Shown here piece by piece: positions 37,526 through 46,249 of a stretch of 55,888 nt of DNA (the stretch's first letter is position 1; each line of letters begins with the position of its first letter). A program made the position numbers and the translations under genes. A model generated the notes under the pieces. It was not told the origin of the DNA. It made no database searches and saw only the letters and a list, made by a program, of their open reading frames with translations. The stretch is from the NCBI RefSeq assembly GCF_902459665.1, contig NZ_CABPSL010000027.1, positions 1-55,888 of the forward strand, written 5' to 3'. This DNA is from Pandoraea cepalis. Lineage in GTDB: Bacteria > Pseudomonadota > Gammaproteobacteria > Burkholderiales > Burkholderiaceae.

Positions 37526-38209
37526 ATGCAAGCTTTCTTTCATCAGTTTCTGTTTGGCATCTATCCGTACATTTGCCTGACGGTGCTGCTCATCGGCAGC
37601 CTGATCCGCTTCGACCGCGAGCAGTATTCGTGGAAGAGCGATTCGTCGCAATTGCTCAAGCACGGCATGCTGCGCCTGGGCAGCAATATGTTTCACTGGG
37701 GCGTGCTGGTCGTCGTGGCCGGGCATTTCGCCGGGTTTCTGGCGCCACACTGGCTCGTTTCGCCGTTCCTGAACGCGTCGCAGCACCAGTTGATCGCGAT
37801 GGTCGGTGGCGGGGCCGCGGGCGTGGTCGCCATCATTGGCCTGACGATCCTCATCGCCCGTCGCATCGGCACGCCGCGCGTGCGCGCCACGAGCCGCACG
37901 TGGGACATCGTCATCGTGTTCATGCTCTGGATTCAACTCGCGCTCGGACTCGGCACGGTGTTGCTCTCCATGCGGCACATGGACGGCGCGATGTTCGAGC
38001 AACTGACCGATTACGTGAAAGGCGTCGTGACATTCCAGCCGGGCGTGGCGACCTTGCTTGAAGGGGTGCCACTGACCTATCGCGCGCATATCGCGCTCGG
38101 CTTCACGATCTTCCTGGTGTCGCCCTTCACGCGCATGGTGCACATCTGGAGCGGTCTGGCGTCCGTGGTCTATCTGATCCGCCCGTATCAATTGGTGCGC
38201 AAGCGCTGA
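37526..38209 (+). CDS. narI: Respiratory nitrate reductase, gamma (cytochrome b) subunit
   Basis: This 227-residue membrane anchor takes electrons from quinol through two b haems. Seen: five transmembrane segments and four histidines at H57, H67, H188 and H206, each one residue from the E. coli haem ligands (56, 66, 187, 205). The ATG at 37526 is used: AGGAG is seven bases upstream, whereas a GTG at 37520 would be too close to it. Confidence 0.97.
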   Translation: MQAFFHQFLFGIYPYICLTVLLIGSLIRFDREQYSWKSDSSQLLKHGMLRLGSNMFHWGVLVVVAGHFAGFLAPHWLVSPFLNASQHQLIAMVGGGAAGVVAIIGLTILIARRIGTPRVRATSRTWDIVIVFMLWIQLALGLGTVLLSMRHMDGAMFEQLTDYVKGVVTFQPGVATLLEGVPLTYRAHIALGFTIFLVSPFTRMVHIWSGLASVVYLIRPYQLVRKR

Positions 38210-38282
38210 GGCGCGGCGTTAATTTTTGCTTGTGAACGACGAAAAGCGTCGAATAACGTCCCTACGGCCAAGGACCCTCAAC

Positions 38283-39086
38283 ATGCAAACCTTGTTGGCA
38301 GACGCCCGCGCGCCGCTGCGCGTGAACGGTGTCGAGATTCTATCAAGCGCCATCGACGAGGCCGTGGCAGAACTTGCCGATGCGCCGATCTCCGGCGCCG
38401 ATCCGACGGCCGACGCCGAGGCGATGGCCCGCTACGCGCTAGCGATCCGCGAGTTGTTGCGCCAGCGTGCCGTCGAGCTGGGGCTGCCCATCGACGCCGA
38501 CCGGCCCGATGCGATGGCCGATGCGGTGTTCGCGAAGGAAGTCGCGACGCCCGTGGCCACTGCCGAGGAATCGCGTCGCTATTACGAGCAGCATCGTGAT
38601 CGCTTCACCAGCGGCGAACTGGTGCACGCGAGCCATATCCTGTTCGGTGTGACCGGACGGGCACCGCTCGCGCTGGTGCGCGGCAAGGCGGAAGAGACGC
38701 TCAACGCGATCCTGCAAGCGCCCGACCAGTTTGAAACGATGGCGGCGGAGCGGTCGAACTGTCCGTCCGCGCAGGTGGGCGGGAGTCTTGGCCAGCTCGA
38801 GCGCACGAGCTGCGTGCCGGAGTTCGCGCAAGGCATTTTCGGTTCGGACGAGATCGGCGTTCTGCCGCGGCTGATCAAAACCCGCTTCGGCTTTCATCTG
38901 GTTCGGATCGATCACCGGGTGCCGGGTGCGCTGATTCCGTTCGAGGCCGTTCAGGACGACATCGCCATGATGCTCACGGAGCAGGTGCGCCTGCGCGCCA
39001 CGCGTCAGTACGTGCAACTGCTGGCCGCGCAAGCCGACTTGGAAGGCGTGACATTTGCGAGCGCCGACGGGCCGCTTGTGCAATAA
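38283..39086 (+). CDS. Parvulin-type peptidyl-prolyl isomerase (NifM-like)
   Basis: This 267-residue isomerase has an N-terminal helical region and a parvulin domain at about 110-230 (HASHILFGV, GGSLGQLERTSCVPEFAQ, TRFGFHLVRID). There is no signal peptide, so it is cytoplasmic like NifM. A similar gene follows narI in Pseudomonas, which suggests help in folding a Nar subunit, but a specific client is not shown. The ATG at 38283 is preceded by AGGA; the gene ends ten bases before narK. Confidence 0.9.
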   Translation: MQTLLADARAPLRVNGVEILSSAIDEAVAELADAPISGADPTADAEAMARYALAIRELLRQRAVELGLPIDADRPDAMADAVFAKEVATPVATAEESRRYYEQHRDRFTSGELVHASHILFGVTGRAPLALVRGKAEETLNAILQAPDQFETMAAERSNCPSAQVGGSLGQLERTSCVPEFAQGIFGSDEIGVLPRLIKTRFGFHLVRIDHRVPGALIPFEAVQDDIAMMLTEQVRLRATRQYVQLLAAQADLEGVTFASADGPLVQ

Positions 39087-39096
39087 GGGAGAGGGG

Positions 39097-40365
39097 ATGG
39101 ATACCGCACGCGTTGCTGCATCGCCATCGGTTGCCGGCAATCTGCCCGCGCCGGGCGCCAAGGCGTACTCGGTGTTGTTCGCGAGTACGTTCGCGTTTCT
39201 CGTTTGTTTCGTGGTCTGGATGATGTTCGGCGTGCTGGGCATCCAGTTGCGCGAAGACCTTGGCCTGAACAGCACGGAATTCGGTTTGCTCACGGCGACA
39301 CCGGTGCTGACCGGCGCGGTGATGCGCCTGCCGCTCGGCATCTGGACGGACCGCTTTGGCGGGCGCCTCGTGATGACCGTGTTGCTGGTGACGTGCGCGA
39401 TTCCCGTGTATGTCGTCAGCTACGCGACGCAGCTGTGGCAATTCCTCGTCATCGGGCTATTTCTTGGGTGCGTGGGCGCGTCGTTCGCTGTGGGTACCCC
39501 CTATGTCGCTCGCTTCTTCCCGCCGGCCAGGCGCGGATTCGCGATGGGTTTTTTCGGGGCGGGCACGGCAGGGGCGGCCGTCAACCTGTTCATCACGCCG
39601 AGCTTGGAGGCGGCGTACGGCTGGCGTGCGGTCCCACGCATCTATGCGGTCGTGCTGCTCGTCACGGCAGTGATCTTCTGGCTGGCGTCCGCGCCAGACC
39701 CGGGCGCGGGGAAGAAGGGCGGATCGATTCTGGCGTCGTTCAAGGTGCTGAGCAATGCGCGCGTATGGCGGCTGTGCCAGTACTACTCGATTACCTTCGG
39801 CGGTTTCACGGCGTTGTCGCTGTGGATTCCCCAGTATCTCAAGGCCGAATACGGCATGACGGTGGTGATGGCCGCGGCGGTGGCGGCAGGTTTTTCGCTG
39901 CCGGGGTCGGTACTGCGGGCGGTCGGTGGCGTGCTCGCCGACAAGTTCGGCGCGCACGCGGTCACGTGGTGGTGCCTGTGGGTAGCTTGGATGTGCCTGT
40001 TCCTGCTGTCGTACCCGAAGACCGATTTCGTGATCTACACGATCCAGGGACCGCAAACGTTCCACATCAGCGTGTCGGTGGTGGGGTTCGTGATGCTCGC
40101 GTTCGTGCTGGGCGCGGTGTTCGCGTTCGGGATGGCCTCGACGTTCAAATACGTGGCGGACGAGTTTCCCGAGAATATGGGCGTGGTGACCGGTATCGTG
40201 GGGTTGGCCGGTGGCCTGGGCGGGTTCCTGCTGCCGATTCTGTTCGGCGCGCTGCTCGACGTCGTCAAGATTCGCTCGAGTTGCTTCATGCTCCTTTATG
40301 GCGTCGTGTGGGTCTCGCTGATCGTGATTTATATTTCTGAAGTGCGACGCGCGCGGGTGATGTAG
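39097..40365 (+). CDS. narK: Nitrate/nitrite transporter, NarK family
   Basis: This 422-residue twelve-helix MFS protein carries nitrate in (and possibly nitrite out) across the inner membrane. Seen: the nitrate-binding arginine regions MRLPLGIWTDRFGGR and LRAVGGVLADKFG, and the glycine-rich nitrate signature VGLAGGLGGFLLP. The length without extra fused domain is of the NarK1 (proton symport) kind, an inference. GAGAGGGG lies immediately before the ATG. It closes the nar operon. Confidence 0.95.
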   Translation: MDTARVAASPSVAGNLPAPGAKAYSVLFASTFAFLVCFVVWMMFGVLGIQLREDLGLNSTEFGLLTATPVLTGAVMRLPLGIWTDRFGGRLVMTVLLVTCAIPVYVVSYATQLWQFLVIGLFLGCVGASFAVGTPYVARFFPPARRGFAMGFFGAGTAGAAVNLFITPSLEAAYGWRAVPRIYAVVLLVTAVIFWLASAPDPGAGKKGGSILASFKVLSNARVWRLCQYYSITFGGFTALSLWIPQYLKAEYGMTVVMAAAVAAGFSLPGSVLRAVGGVLADKFGAHAVTWWCLWVAWMCLFLLSYPKTDFVIYTIQGPQTFHISVSVVGFVMLAFVLGAVFAFGMASTFKYVADEFPENMGVVTGIVGLAGGLGGFLLPILFGALLDVVKIRSSCFMLLYGVVWVSLIVIYISEVRRARVM

Positions 40366-40447
40366 TCGGGCCCGGGCAGCGTTCGTGGGCGACTGGAGCG
40401 GCTATCTATACAATTCACCTCCATAAGAAGATGAGAGGTATGGAGCG

Positions 40448-41359
40448 ATGGATAGTGTAGAGAACGTGCGAGCGTTCCTCGCGGTGGCCGACATGGGCAG
40501 CTTCACTGCGGCCGCGCGCAGGCTCGACGTGTCGGCGCCGGTAGTGACCAAGCGGGTCGGTGCGCTGGAAAAAGAGCTCAAGGTGCTGCTTTTCCAGCGC
40601 ACCACGCGCAGCCTCGCGCTGACGGCCTCGGGGCGCGACATGATGGGTGCCGCGCGCGACTTCCTGGCCGCCTACGAGCGCCTGTCCGAACGCGCCGTGG
40701 TCGATGAACGCTCGCTCGGCGGGCGTTTGCGCGTCAAGGCGCCTGCATCGTTCACTAACCACTTCCTCGGCAGGCTGCTGAACGCGTTCTTCCTGTCTCA
40801 TCCCAAAGCCAGCATCGAGCTGCAACTGGCGAACCGCGCCGTCGACCCCGTGCTCGAGAACTTCGATTTCGTGATCACCGGCCTGCCCGTGACCTACGAG
40901 GGCGTCGAAGAATTCCCCCTGTGTCCGTTCAAGCGCCACGTCTACGCGTCGCCCGATTATCTGGCGCGCCATGGCACCCCCGAGCATCCGTCCGACTTGC
41001 CCGGCCACCGCTGCCTGCTCTACTCGTATCAGAACACCGTGCGCACGTGGACGTTTACCGACGCGCGTGCCGGCGACATCCAGGTCACTGTCGACGGCGG
41101 CTTCGCGACCAACGACATCGACGCCATGCACAATGCCTGCGTCGACGGCATGGGCGTGGCGATCCTGCCGCGCTATCGGGCGCGCGACAGCGTTCTGGCT
41201 GGCAGCCTGGTGCAGATCCTTCGAGGGTTCGGACTGCCAGACTACTGGATCAAGGTGTTGCGTCCAGCGAACCATCACAACCCCAAACTGTTCCATGCGC
41301 TGCTGGATTTCCTCGTCGAAGGACTGTCGAGGCTGAAGGCGCAAGGGACCGACCTGTGA
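40448..41359 (+). CDS. LysR-family regulator of porin/MFS/dehydrogenase set
   Basis: This 303-residue LysR-type protein has an N-terminal winged helix (MGSFTAAARRLDVSAPVVTK) and effector domain with SFTNHFLGRLL and CVDGMGVAILPRY. GAGAGG precedes the ATG. It lies 82 bases after narK but is more probably linked to the downstream porin-to-dehydrogenase genes on the same strand, since a dyad suitable for a LysR protein lies between them. Effector unknown. Confidence 0.9.
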   Translation: MDSVENVRAFLAVADMGSFTAAARRLDVSAPVVTKRVGALEKELKVLLFQRTTRSLALTASGRDMMGAARDFLAAYERLSERAVVDERSLGGRLRVKAPASFTNHFLGRLLNAFFLSHPKASIELQLANRAVDPVLENFDFVITGLPVTYEGVEEFPLCPFKRHVYASPDYLARHGTPEHPSDLPGHRCLLYSYQNTVRTWTFTDARAGDIQVTVDGGFATNDIDAMHNACVDGMGVAILPRYRARDSVLAGSLVQILRGFGLPDYWIKVLRPANHHNPKLFHALLDFLVEGLSRLKAQGTDL

Positions 41360-41399
41360 GCCTCGCCGCCGCGTCGCTTGCCTTGCCCTGAGGGCGCTG

Positions 41400-41420
41400 C
41401 GCGATTATTTCCAAATCGCG
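41400..41420. promoter_or_regulatory. Dyad upstream of porin, candidate LysR site
   Basis: CGCGATT (41400-41406) and AATCGCG (41414-41420) are perfect inverted repeats separated by seven bases, about 127 bases before the porin start. The inner ATT-N7-AAT resembles a LysR T-N11-A site. It could alternatively be a weak terminator for the LysR gene. Confidence 0.5.
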
Positions 41421-41546
41421 TGTTCTGAACTTCCACTCCGCTGCTATGTCTGCGCGCCCCGTTCGGCCATGATCTGGCCGTCCGGTGTACGGCATGCCCG
41501 ATGCCCGGCGCCATCCGACAAAAAATAAGAGATACAGGAGACAACC

Positions 41547-42689
41547 TTGAAGCACTGGATCGCTTGTCTGCCGCTCGCGGCATGCTCGCTGAGCGCGTTT
41601 GCGCAAAGCAACGTCACACTCTACGGCGCGGTCGACGCCGCCATGACCTACGTGAACAACACTGGCGGCAGCGCCGCCTGGCAGGCCGCCAGTGGCGGGC
41701 GCGCCGGCGACAAGTTCGGCTTGCGGGGTGTCGAAAACCTTGGGGGTGGTCTGTCGGCCATCTTCACGCTCGAAGCCGGCTTCAACATCATGAACGGCAC
41801 CGCGCAACCGGCCAACACGTTGTTCGGACGTCAGGCCTTCGTCGGCCTGTCCGACGCGCGACTCGGTACGCTGACCATCGGTCATCAGTACTCGATGACA
41901 AACGACTACTTCGTACCGCTGTCCACCTCGTTCATGTTTGCCGGGGGACTTGGGGCGACGTTGGGCGACATCGACGGCTCGTGGAATTACAACAAGATCA
42001 ATAACGTCGTCAAATACGAGAGCCAGACCTACGATGGTCTGAAATTCAGCACGATGGTCTCGTTCGGGAATGCGGCGGGCGATTTCGCCAAAGACCGGAC
42101 GTACGGCGCCGGCGCCTCGTACACGAACGGTGGCCTGTTGATCAGCGGTGCGTACATGAACATGCGCACCCCCGGCACGTCGATCTTCGGCGCGGCGAGT
42201 GCGGCGCAGCCGGGTGCCGCCTATAGCAACCCGGTCACCAACCCGATCTTCCAGAACTACGTCACGGCCACGAGCCAGCAGGTCGTCGGCGGTGGGGCGA
42301 AATACACGTGGGGTCGTTCGCAGGTCTCGGCCATGTACGAGAACGTGCGCTTTCTCGACATCGTGCGCACTGCATCCAACCCATCGGCACCACCCGACGC
42401 CGTCTTCAACAACTATCAGATCAACTACGGCTACAACCTCTCGGCGAACACAATGGCTGGCGTGGGTTATCAGTACAGCTTCGCGCCGGGCGGGCATTAT
42501 CAGTCCGTCGAAGGCGGGGCCGCCTACAATTTCTCCAAGACCGCCTACGTTTACGGAATTCTCGTCTGGCAGCACGCGAGCGGGCGAGATTCAACGGGCA
42601 AGGCCGCCGTGGCCGACATCTTCGGGTTGAACGCGTCGACAACCCCCAACCAATTGGCCGTGCGCGTTGGATTGCGCAAGCTGTTCTGA
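41547..42689 (+). CDS. Gram-negative trimeric porin
   Basis: This 380-residue Burkholderiaceae-type porin forms a 16-strand beta-barrel in the outer membrane. Seen: a signal peptide (residues 1-19, ending SAFAQ), the N-terminal strand SNVTLYGAVDAAM, the loop-3 region after NIMNGTAQPANTLFGRQAFVGL, and a terminal phenylalanine. The start is TTG at 41547 with AGGAG seven bases upstream; no in-frame ATG gives a signal peptide. It is first in a set with an organic-acid transporter, so it is likely the outer-membrane entry for that substrate. Confidence 0.93.
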   Translation: MKHWIACLPLAACSLSAFAQSNVTLYGAVDAAMTYVNNTGGSAAWQAASGGRAGDKFGLRGVENLGGGLSAIFTLEAGFNIMNGTAQPANTLFGRQAFVGLSDARLGTLTIGHQYSMTNDYFVPLSTSFMFAGGLGATLGDIDGSWNYNKINNVVKYESQTYDGLKFSTMVSFGNAAGDFAKDRTYGAGASYTNGGLLISGAYMNMRTPGTSIFGAASAAQPGAAYSNPVTNPIFQNYVTATSQQVVGGGAKYTWGRSQVSAMYENVRFLDIVRTASNPSAPPDAVFNNYQINYGYNLSANTMAGVGYQYSFAPGGHYQSVEGGAAYNFSKTAYVYGILVWQHASGRDSTGKAAVADIFGLNASTTPNQLAVRVGLRKLF

Positions 42690-42714
42690 CCATATCGACG
42701 GGACCTGAACTCGC

Positions 42715-44094
42715 ATGCCAAACACTACTCACCTCCCCAACGCCCATTCGGCGCTCGATCTTCAGTCGTTCCTCGATGGACGCCGAATGTCGCGGCTGCA
42801 GTGGCGCGTTGTCGCCCTGTGCTTTCTGATTGTCGCCATTGACGGCATCGACATCGGACTGGCGGCTTACATCGCGCCTTCCGTGCGGCGCGAATGGGGC
42901 CTTTCGGTGGCGCAACTCTCACCGATCTTCCTGTCGGCGCTGCTCGGCATGATGGCCGGCTCGCTGGTGTTCGGACCGCTGGCGGACCGGCGCGGTCGCC
43001 GGTTCGTGCTGCTCGCGTCGGTCGCCACCTTCGGCCTGGCGACGTTGGCGACACTGTTCGCAACGAACGTTACCGAACTGTCGATCCTGCGCTTCGTCGC
43101 CGGCGCGGGCATCGGGGGAGCTTCGCCTGCCGCCGTCACGCTCACGGCCGAGTACGCGTCGGGCAAGCGCAAGCTGTCCATCATCACCCTGATGATGTGC
43201 GGCAACTCGATGGGGTCCGCCTTCGGCGGCGTGGTGGCCTCGCAGATCATCGAGCGGCACGGCTGGCATGCCATGGTGCTCGTGGGTGGGGTGTTGCCGC
43301 TGTTGTTGTTGCCGGTCTTGTGGGCGCTGCTGCCCGAGTCAATGCGTTTTCTCGCGCTGCGCCGCCCGCATGAGCAGGAGCGCCTCCGCGCGCTTGGACG
43401 CCGAATCGCGCCCAATGACGTGACGTTGCAGACGACCTTCGTCGCCCTCGAGACGAAGCCGAGCCGCTCGCCGGTGCGCGAGTTGCTGGTGGCGCCTTAT
43501 GCGCGCGGCACGTTGCTGTTGTGGGCGGCCTTCTTCATGGGACTGTCGGTGCTGTACTTGATGGCAAGCTGGCTGCCGACCATCATCACCAACGCCGGTG
43601 GCTCCATGCGCAACGCGGCACTCATCACCGCGCTGTGGTCTATCGGCGGTACGACCGGCGGGTTGCTGCTGGGACGCGTCATGGACAGCGCCAAGCCGAC
43701 ACGCGTGCTGGGCGTGGCCTATGCCGTGGCCTTCGTCACCGTGATTTGTGTCGGCCAGACATTCGGCAAAGTTGCCGTGCTAGCGCCGCTCGTGTACCTG
43801 GCGGGTGTCTGCATCAGTGGCACGCAGGTTGGCCTCAACGGCCTTGCGGCGACGTATTACCCAACGGCGAACCGCGCCACGGGCGTGGCCTGGGCGACGG
43901 GCATCGGTCGCTTCGGCTCGATGCTGGGCTCCAGCATCGGCGGTGTATTGCTCGGCTCAGGCATGGCGTACCCCGTGCTGTTCCTGATCGTCGGTATTCC
44001 CGCCTTGCTTGCCGCCTGCTGCATGTTTGCGATGCCACCGCTCCGGCGCGAGCCGGTACCGGTGCTGACGCCCGTAACGCCCGTAACGCGCTGA
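42715..44094 (+). CDS. MFS transporter, aromatic acid:H+ symporter type
   Basis: This 459-residue twelve-helix importer belongs to the AAHS subfamily (BenK/PcaK relatives). Seen: DGIDIGLAAYIAPS in helix 1, the DGxD-type motif used for substrate binding, and GPLADRRGRRFVL between helices 2 and 3. Expected substrates are aromatic or similar carboxylates; the exact one is unknown. It follows the porin by 25 bases and precedes the EthD-like gene by 37. Confidence 0.9.
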   Translation: MPNTTHLPNAHSALDLQSFLDGRRMSRLQWRVVALCFLIVAIDGIDIGLAAYIAPSVRREWGLSVAQLSPIFLSALLGMMAGSLVFGPLADRRGRRFVLLASVATFGLATLATLFATNVTELSILRFVAGAGIGGASPAAVTLTAEYASGKRKLSIITLMMCGNSMGSAFGGVVASQIIERHGWHAMVLVGGVLPLLLLPVLWALLPESMRFLALRRPHEQERLRALGRRIAPNDVTLQTTFVALETKPSRSPVRELLVAPYARGTLLLWAAFFMGLSVLYLMASWLPTIITNAGGSMRNAALITALWSIGGTTGGLLLGRVMDSAKPTRVLGVAYAVAFVTVICVGQTFGKVAVLAPLVYLAGVCISGTQVGLNGLAATYYPTANRATGVAWATGIGRFGSMLGSSIGGVLLGSGMAYPVLFLIVGIPALLAACCMFAMPPLRREPVPVLTPVTPVTR

Positions 44095-44131
44095 ACGCGC
44101 TGCCCTTTATTGACAACTGGACAAACGACTC

Positions 44132-44812
44132 ATGGTATTTCCCGGCCCGGCGTTTCTGGCGCTCTGGAATGACGTTGCGCCCCAGCATGCGCAGGAATAC
44201 AACCGCTGGCACATGCGCGAGCATGTGCCGGAACGCGTCGGCATCGACGGCTTCATCGAAGGGCGACGCTACCGGCACGCTGCGTCGGGGCAACGGGAAT
44301 ATTTCACCGCCTATGGCGTGACGGCTCCCGAAGTCTTCGAGTCGCAAGCCTATCTGAACGTGATCGATGCGCCGACACCGTGGTCTGCCAATATGCGCGA
44401 CACGCTGACCCACGTTCTGCGGGCGCCGTGCCGCACACTCGGCTCGGCGGGAAGCGGCACCGGGGGGGCGCTCGCGTGCGTCCGAATTCGCGCCGTGGCA
44501 CCGGCGGCACCCGCCGTAGCCGAGTTGACGACCGCCTGCGCCGCGCTCGACGGCGCGGTCGCCGCCCACCTGGGCGCGGTCTTCGCGGCGCAGCCGAGTG
44601 CGTTCGCTCGCTGGACGGCGTCTGAGATGCCTACGCACGTCCTGCTCGTCGAGACGGAAGACCTGCAGGCTGCAGGCACCTTGAGCGCGGCGATTCGTGC
44701 CTTGGTGAACGACGCGCTGTCGGTCTCGGCGCCTCCCACCGCCGACGTGTATTCACTGATTTTTGCGATTGGTCACGCAGATGTCGACGACTCGCTACGC
44801 CGCGCCCGCTGA
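44132..44812 (+). CDS. EthD/DUF4286-like protein, two ferredoxin-like halves
   Basis: This 226-residue protein is tentatively of the EthD-like dimeric alpha/beta-barrel kind. Seen: the N-terminal segment LWNDVAPQHAQEYNRWHMREHVPERV followed by GFIEGRRY, which recurs in EthD-like proteins of catabolic operons. The second half (CVRIRAVAP..., HVLLVETED) looks like another ferredoxin-like domain. Catalytic residues cannot be assigned. It is in the porin-MFS-dehydrogenase operon and may act on its intermediate. Confidence 0.65.
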   Translation: MVFPGPAFLALWNDVAPQHAQEYNRWHMREHVPERVGIDGFIEGRRYRHAASGQREYFTAYGVTAPEVFESQAYLNVIDAPTPWSANMRDTLTHVLRAPCRTLGSAGSGTGGALACVRIRAVAPAAPAVAELTTACAALDGAVAAHLGAVFAAQPSAFARWTASEMPTHVLLVETEDLQAAGTLSAAIRALVNDALSVSAPPTADVYSLIFAIGHADVDDSLRRAR

Positions 44813-44864
44813 CGCGCCGTCGGCAGTGGCAATGGCAATGAACGATGATTTCCGGAGTTCCTCT

Positions 44865-45893
44865 ATGAAAGCCCTGCAAAAAGCGACCGCCGCCTTCGGT
44901 CTTGAGTGGCGCGATGTTCCCGAACCCGAACAGCCAAGCGCGCAAGAGGTCATTGTCGACGTGACCGCCGCTGGAATCTGCGGCAGCGACGTTCACATCT
45001 ACGACTGGTCGGGTGGCTACGATTTCCTGCGAGGCGCGTTCCCGGTGACGCTCGGCCACGAATTCGCGGGCCGCGTCGCAACGCTCGGTGCCGACGTCCA
45101 CACGCTGCGCGTCGGCGATGCCGTCTTCGTCATCCCCTCTGTCGAATGCGGCGGCTGCGAGCACTGCGTCGCCGGTCGCCTCGATGATTGCCGCGACCGT
45201 CGGGGCATCGGCATGCTGCGCGACGGTGCCTTTGCGCCGCGCGTACGGGTGCCGGCCGCCAATTGCCTGACGTTCCCGGCGGAGATGGATGCGGGTGTCG
45301 CATCGCTCGCGGAGCCCTTGTCCATTGGGCTGTCGGCGGTCAAGACGGCGGAAGTGAGTGCAGGTGAGCGCGTGCTGGTGATGGGCCCCGGGACGATCGG
45401 TCAGGCGATCGCGGTGCTGGCGAAGGCCCGCGGCGCACAGGTGGCGATCGTCGGACATAACGACGCCGAGCGCCTCGCAACGGCGCGCGCGCTCGGCATC
45501 GACGCGACACTGGATCTCGACGGTGCGCAAGAAGGCGCCATGCGCGCGATGTTGGGCAGCAGCGAATACGACGTCGTGATCGAAGCGACGGGGGTCGGCG
45601 CGGCGGTGCAGGCCGGGCTCGATGTGCTGCGTCCGTCGGGCATATTTGTCGTGTGCGGGATTCACGGCAAGCCCATCAGCTTCGACGGCGCGAAGCTGGT
45701 ACGGATGCGCCATCAGATTCGTGGGACCTACCGTGCGTCACGCGCGACCTGGCAAGAGGTGCGCGACTTCCTTATCGCGAATCATGCCTCGCTGGCACCG
45801 ATGGTCACGCACCGGCTACCGCTCGCGCAAGCGGTCGAGGGATTCGAGATGGCGCGCCGGAAGATCGGATCCAAGATCGTGCTCGTTCCCTGA
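44865..45893 (+). CDS. Zinc-dependent alcohol/polyol dehydrogenase (MDR)
   Basis: This 342-residue medium-chain dehydrogenase has the catalytic zinc ligands in GICGSD and GHE, the structural-zinc cluster CGGCEHCVAGRLDDC and a Rossmann glycine motif VLVMGPGTIGQA. The closest feel is to sorbitol/threonine-dehydrogenase-like enzymes, using NAD(H); substrate unknown. GGAG precedes the ATG at 44865. It ends the catabolic operon begun by the porin. Confidence 0.88.
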   Translation: MKALQKATAAFGLEWRDVPEPEQPSAQEVIVDVTAAGICGSDVHIYDWSGGYDFLRGAFPVTLGHEFAGRVATLGADVHTLRVGDAVFVIPSVECGGCEHCVAGRLDDCRDRRGIGMLRDGAFAPRVRVPAANCLTFPAEMDAGVASLAEPLSIGLSAVKTAEVSAGERVLVMGPGTIGQAIAVLAKARGAQVAIVGHNDAERLATARALGIDATLDLDGAQEGAMRAMLGSSEYDVVIEATGVGAAVQAGLDVLRPSGIFVVCGIHGKPISFDGAKLVRMRHQIRGTYRASRATWQEVRDFLIANHASLAPMVTHRLPLAQAVEGFEMARRKIGSKIVLVP

Positions 45894-45949
45894 CGCAGGG
45901 CGGCCTGAGTGCGCGACGTCGTCGCGCGTGCGACCGTGATTCGGGCACG

Positions 45950-46249
45950 CTAGCCATCCCGAGACGGCGGACACTCCATGCCCCAGCGGAAATGGCCGCT
46001 GCGCAACAAGACCGGCGCGCCGAGGCAGAGTCCGAGGTAGCGCTCGGTCATTTTCTCGATGGCCGGTCGATTCGCTCGGAATGCGGCCATCAGATCGTCG
46101 ACGTTGCACGATTTCGCGCCAAAGTGATCCTCCAGCGCCTCGGCGGAGATGGCACACAATACACGCTTGTGGTTAAGATCGGCCGCGAACTCGATCGTCA
46201 GGTCGTCGCCGTTATAGGCCGGCGCGACGTGCGGAAACTCAATCTTCAT
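45950..46249 (-). CDS. DUF1488-family small protein
   Basis: This 99-residue cytoplasmic protein resembles DUF1488 members (MKIEFPHVAPAY; RVLCAISAEALEDHFGA; LLRSGHFRWGMECP at the end). Function is unknown. GGAG lies seven bases before the ATG at 46249, and the start overlaps the end of the beta-CASP gene by 11 bases, so the two are translationally coupled and expressed together behind the Fnr box. Confidence 0.75.
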   Translation of the reverse strand: MKIEFPHVAPAYNGDDLTIEFAADLNHKRVLCAISAEALEDHFGAKSCNVDDLMAAFRANRPAIEKMTERYLGLCLGAPVLLRSGHFRWGMECPPSRDG

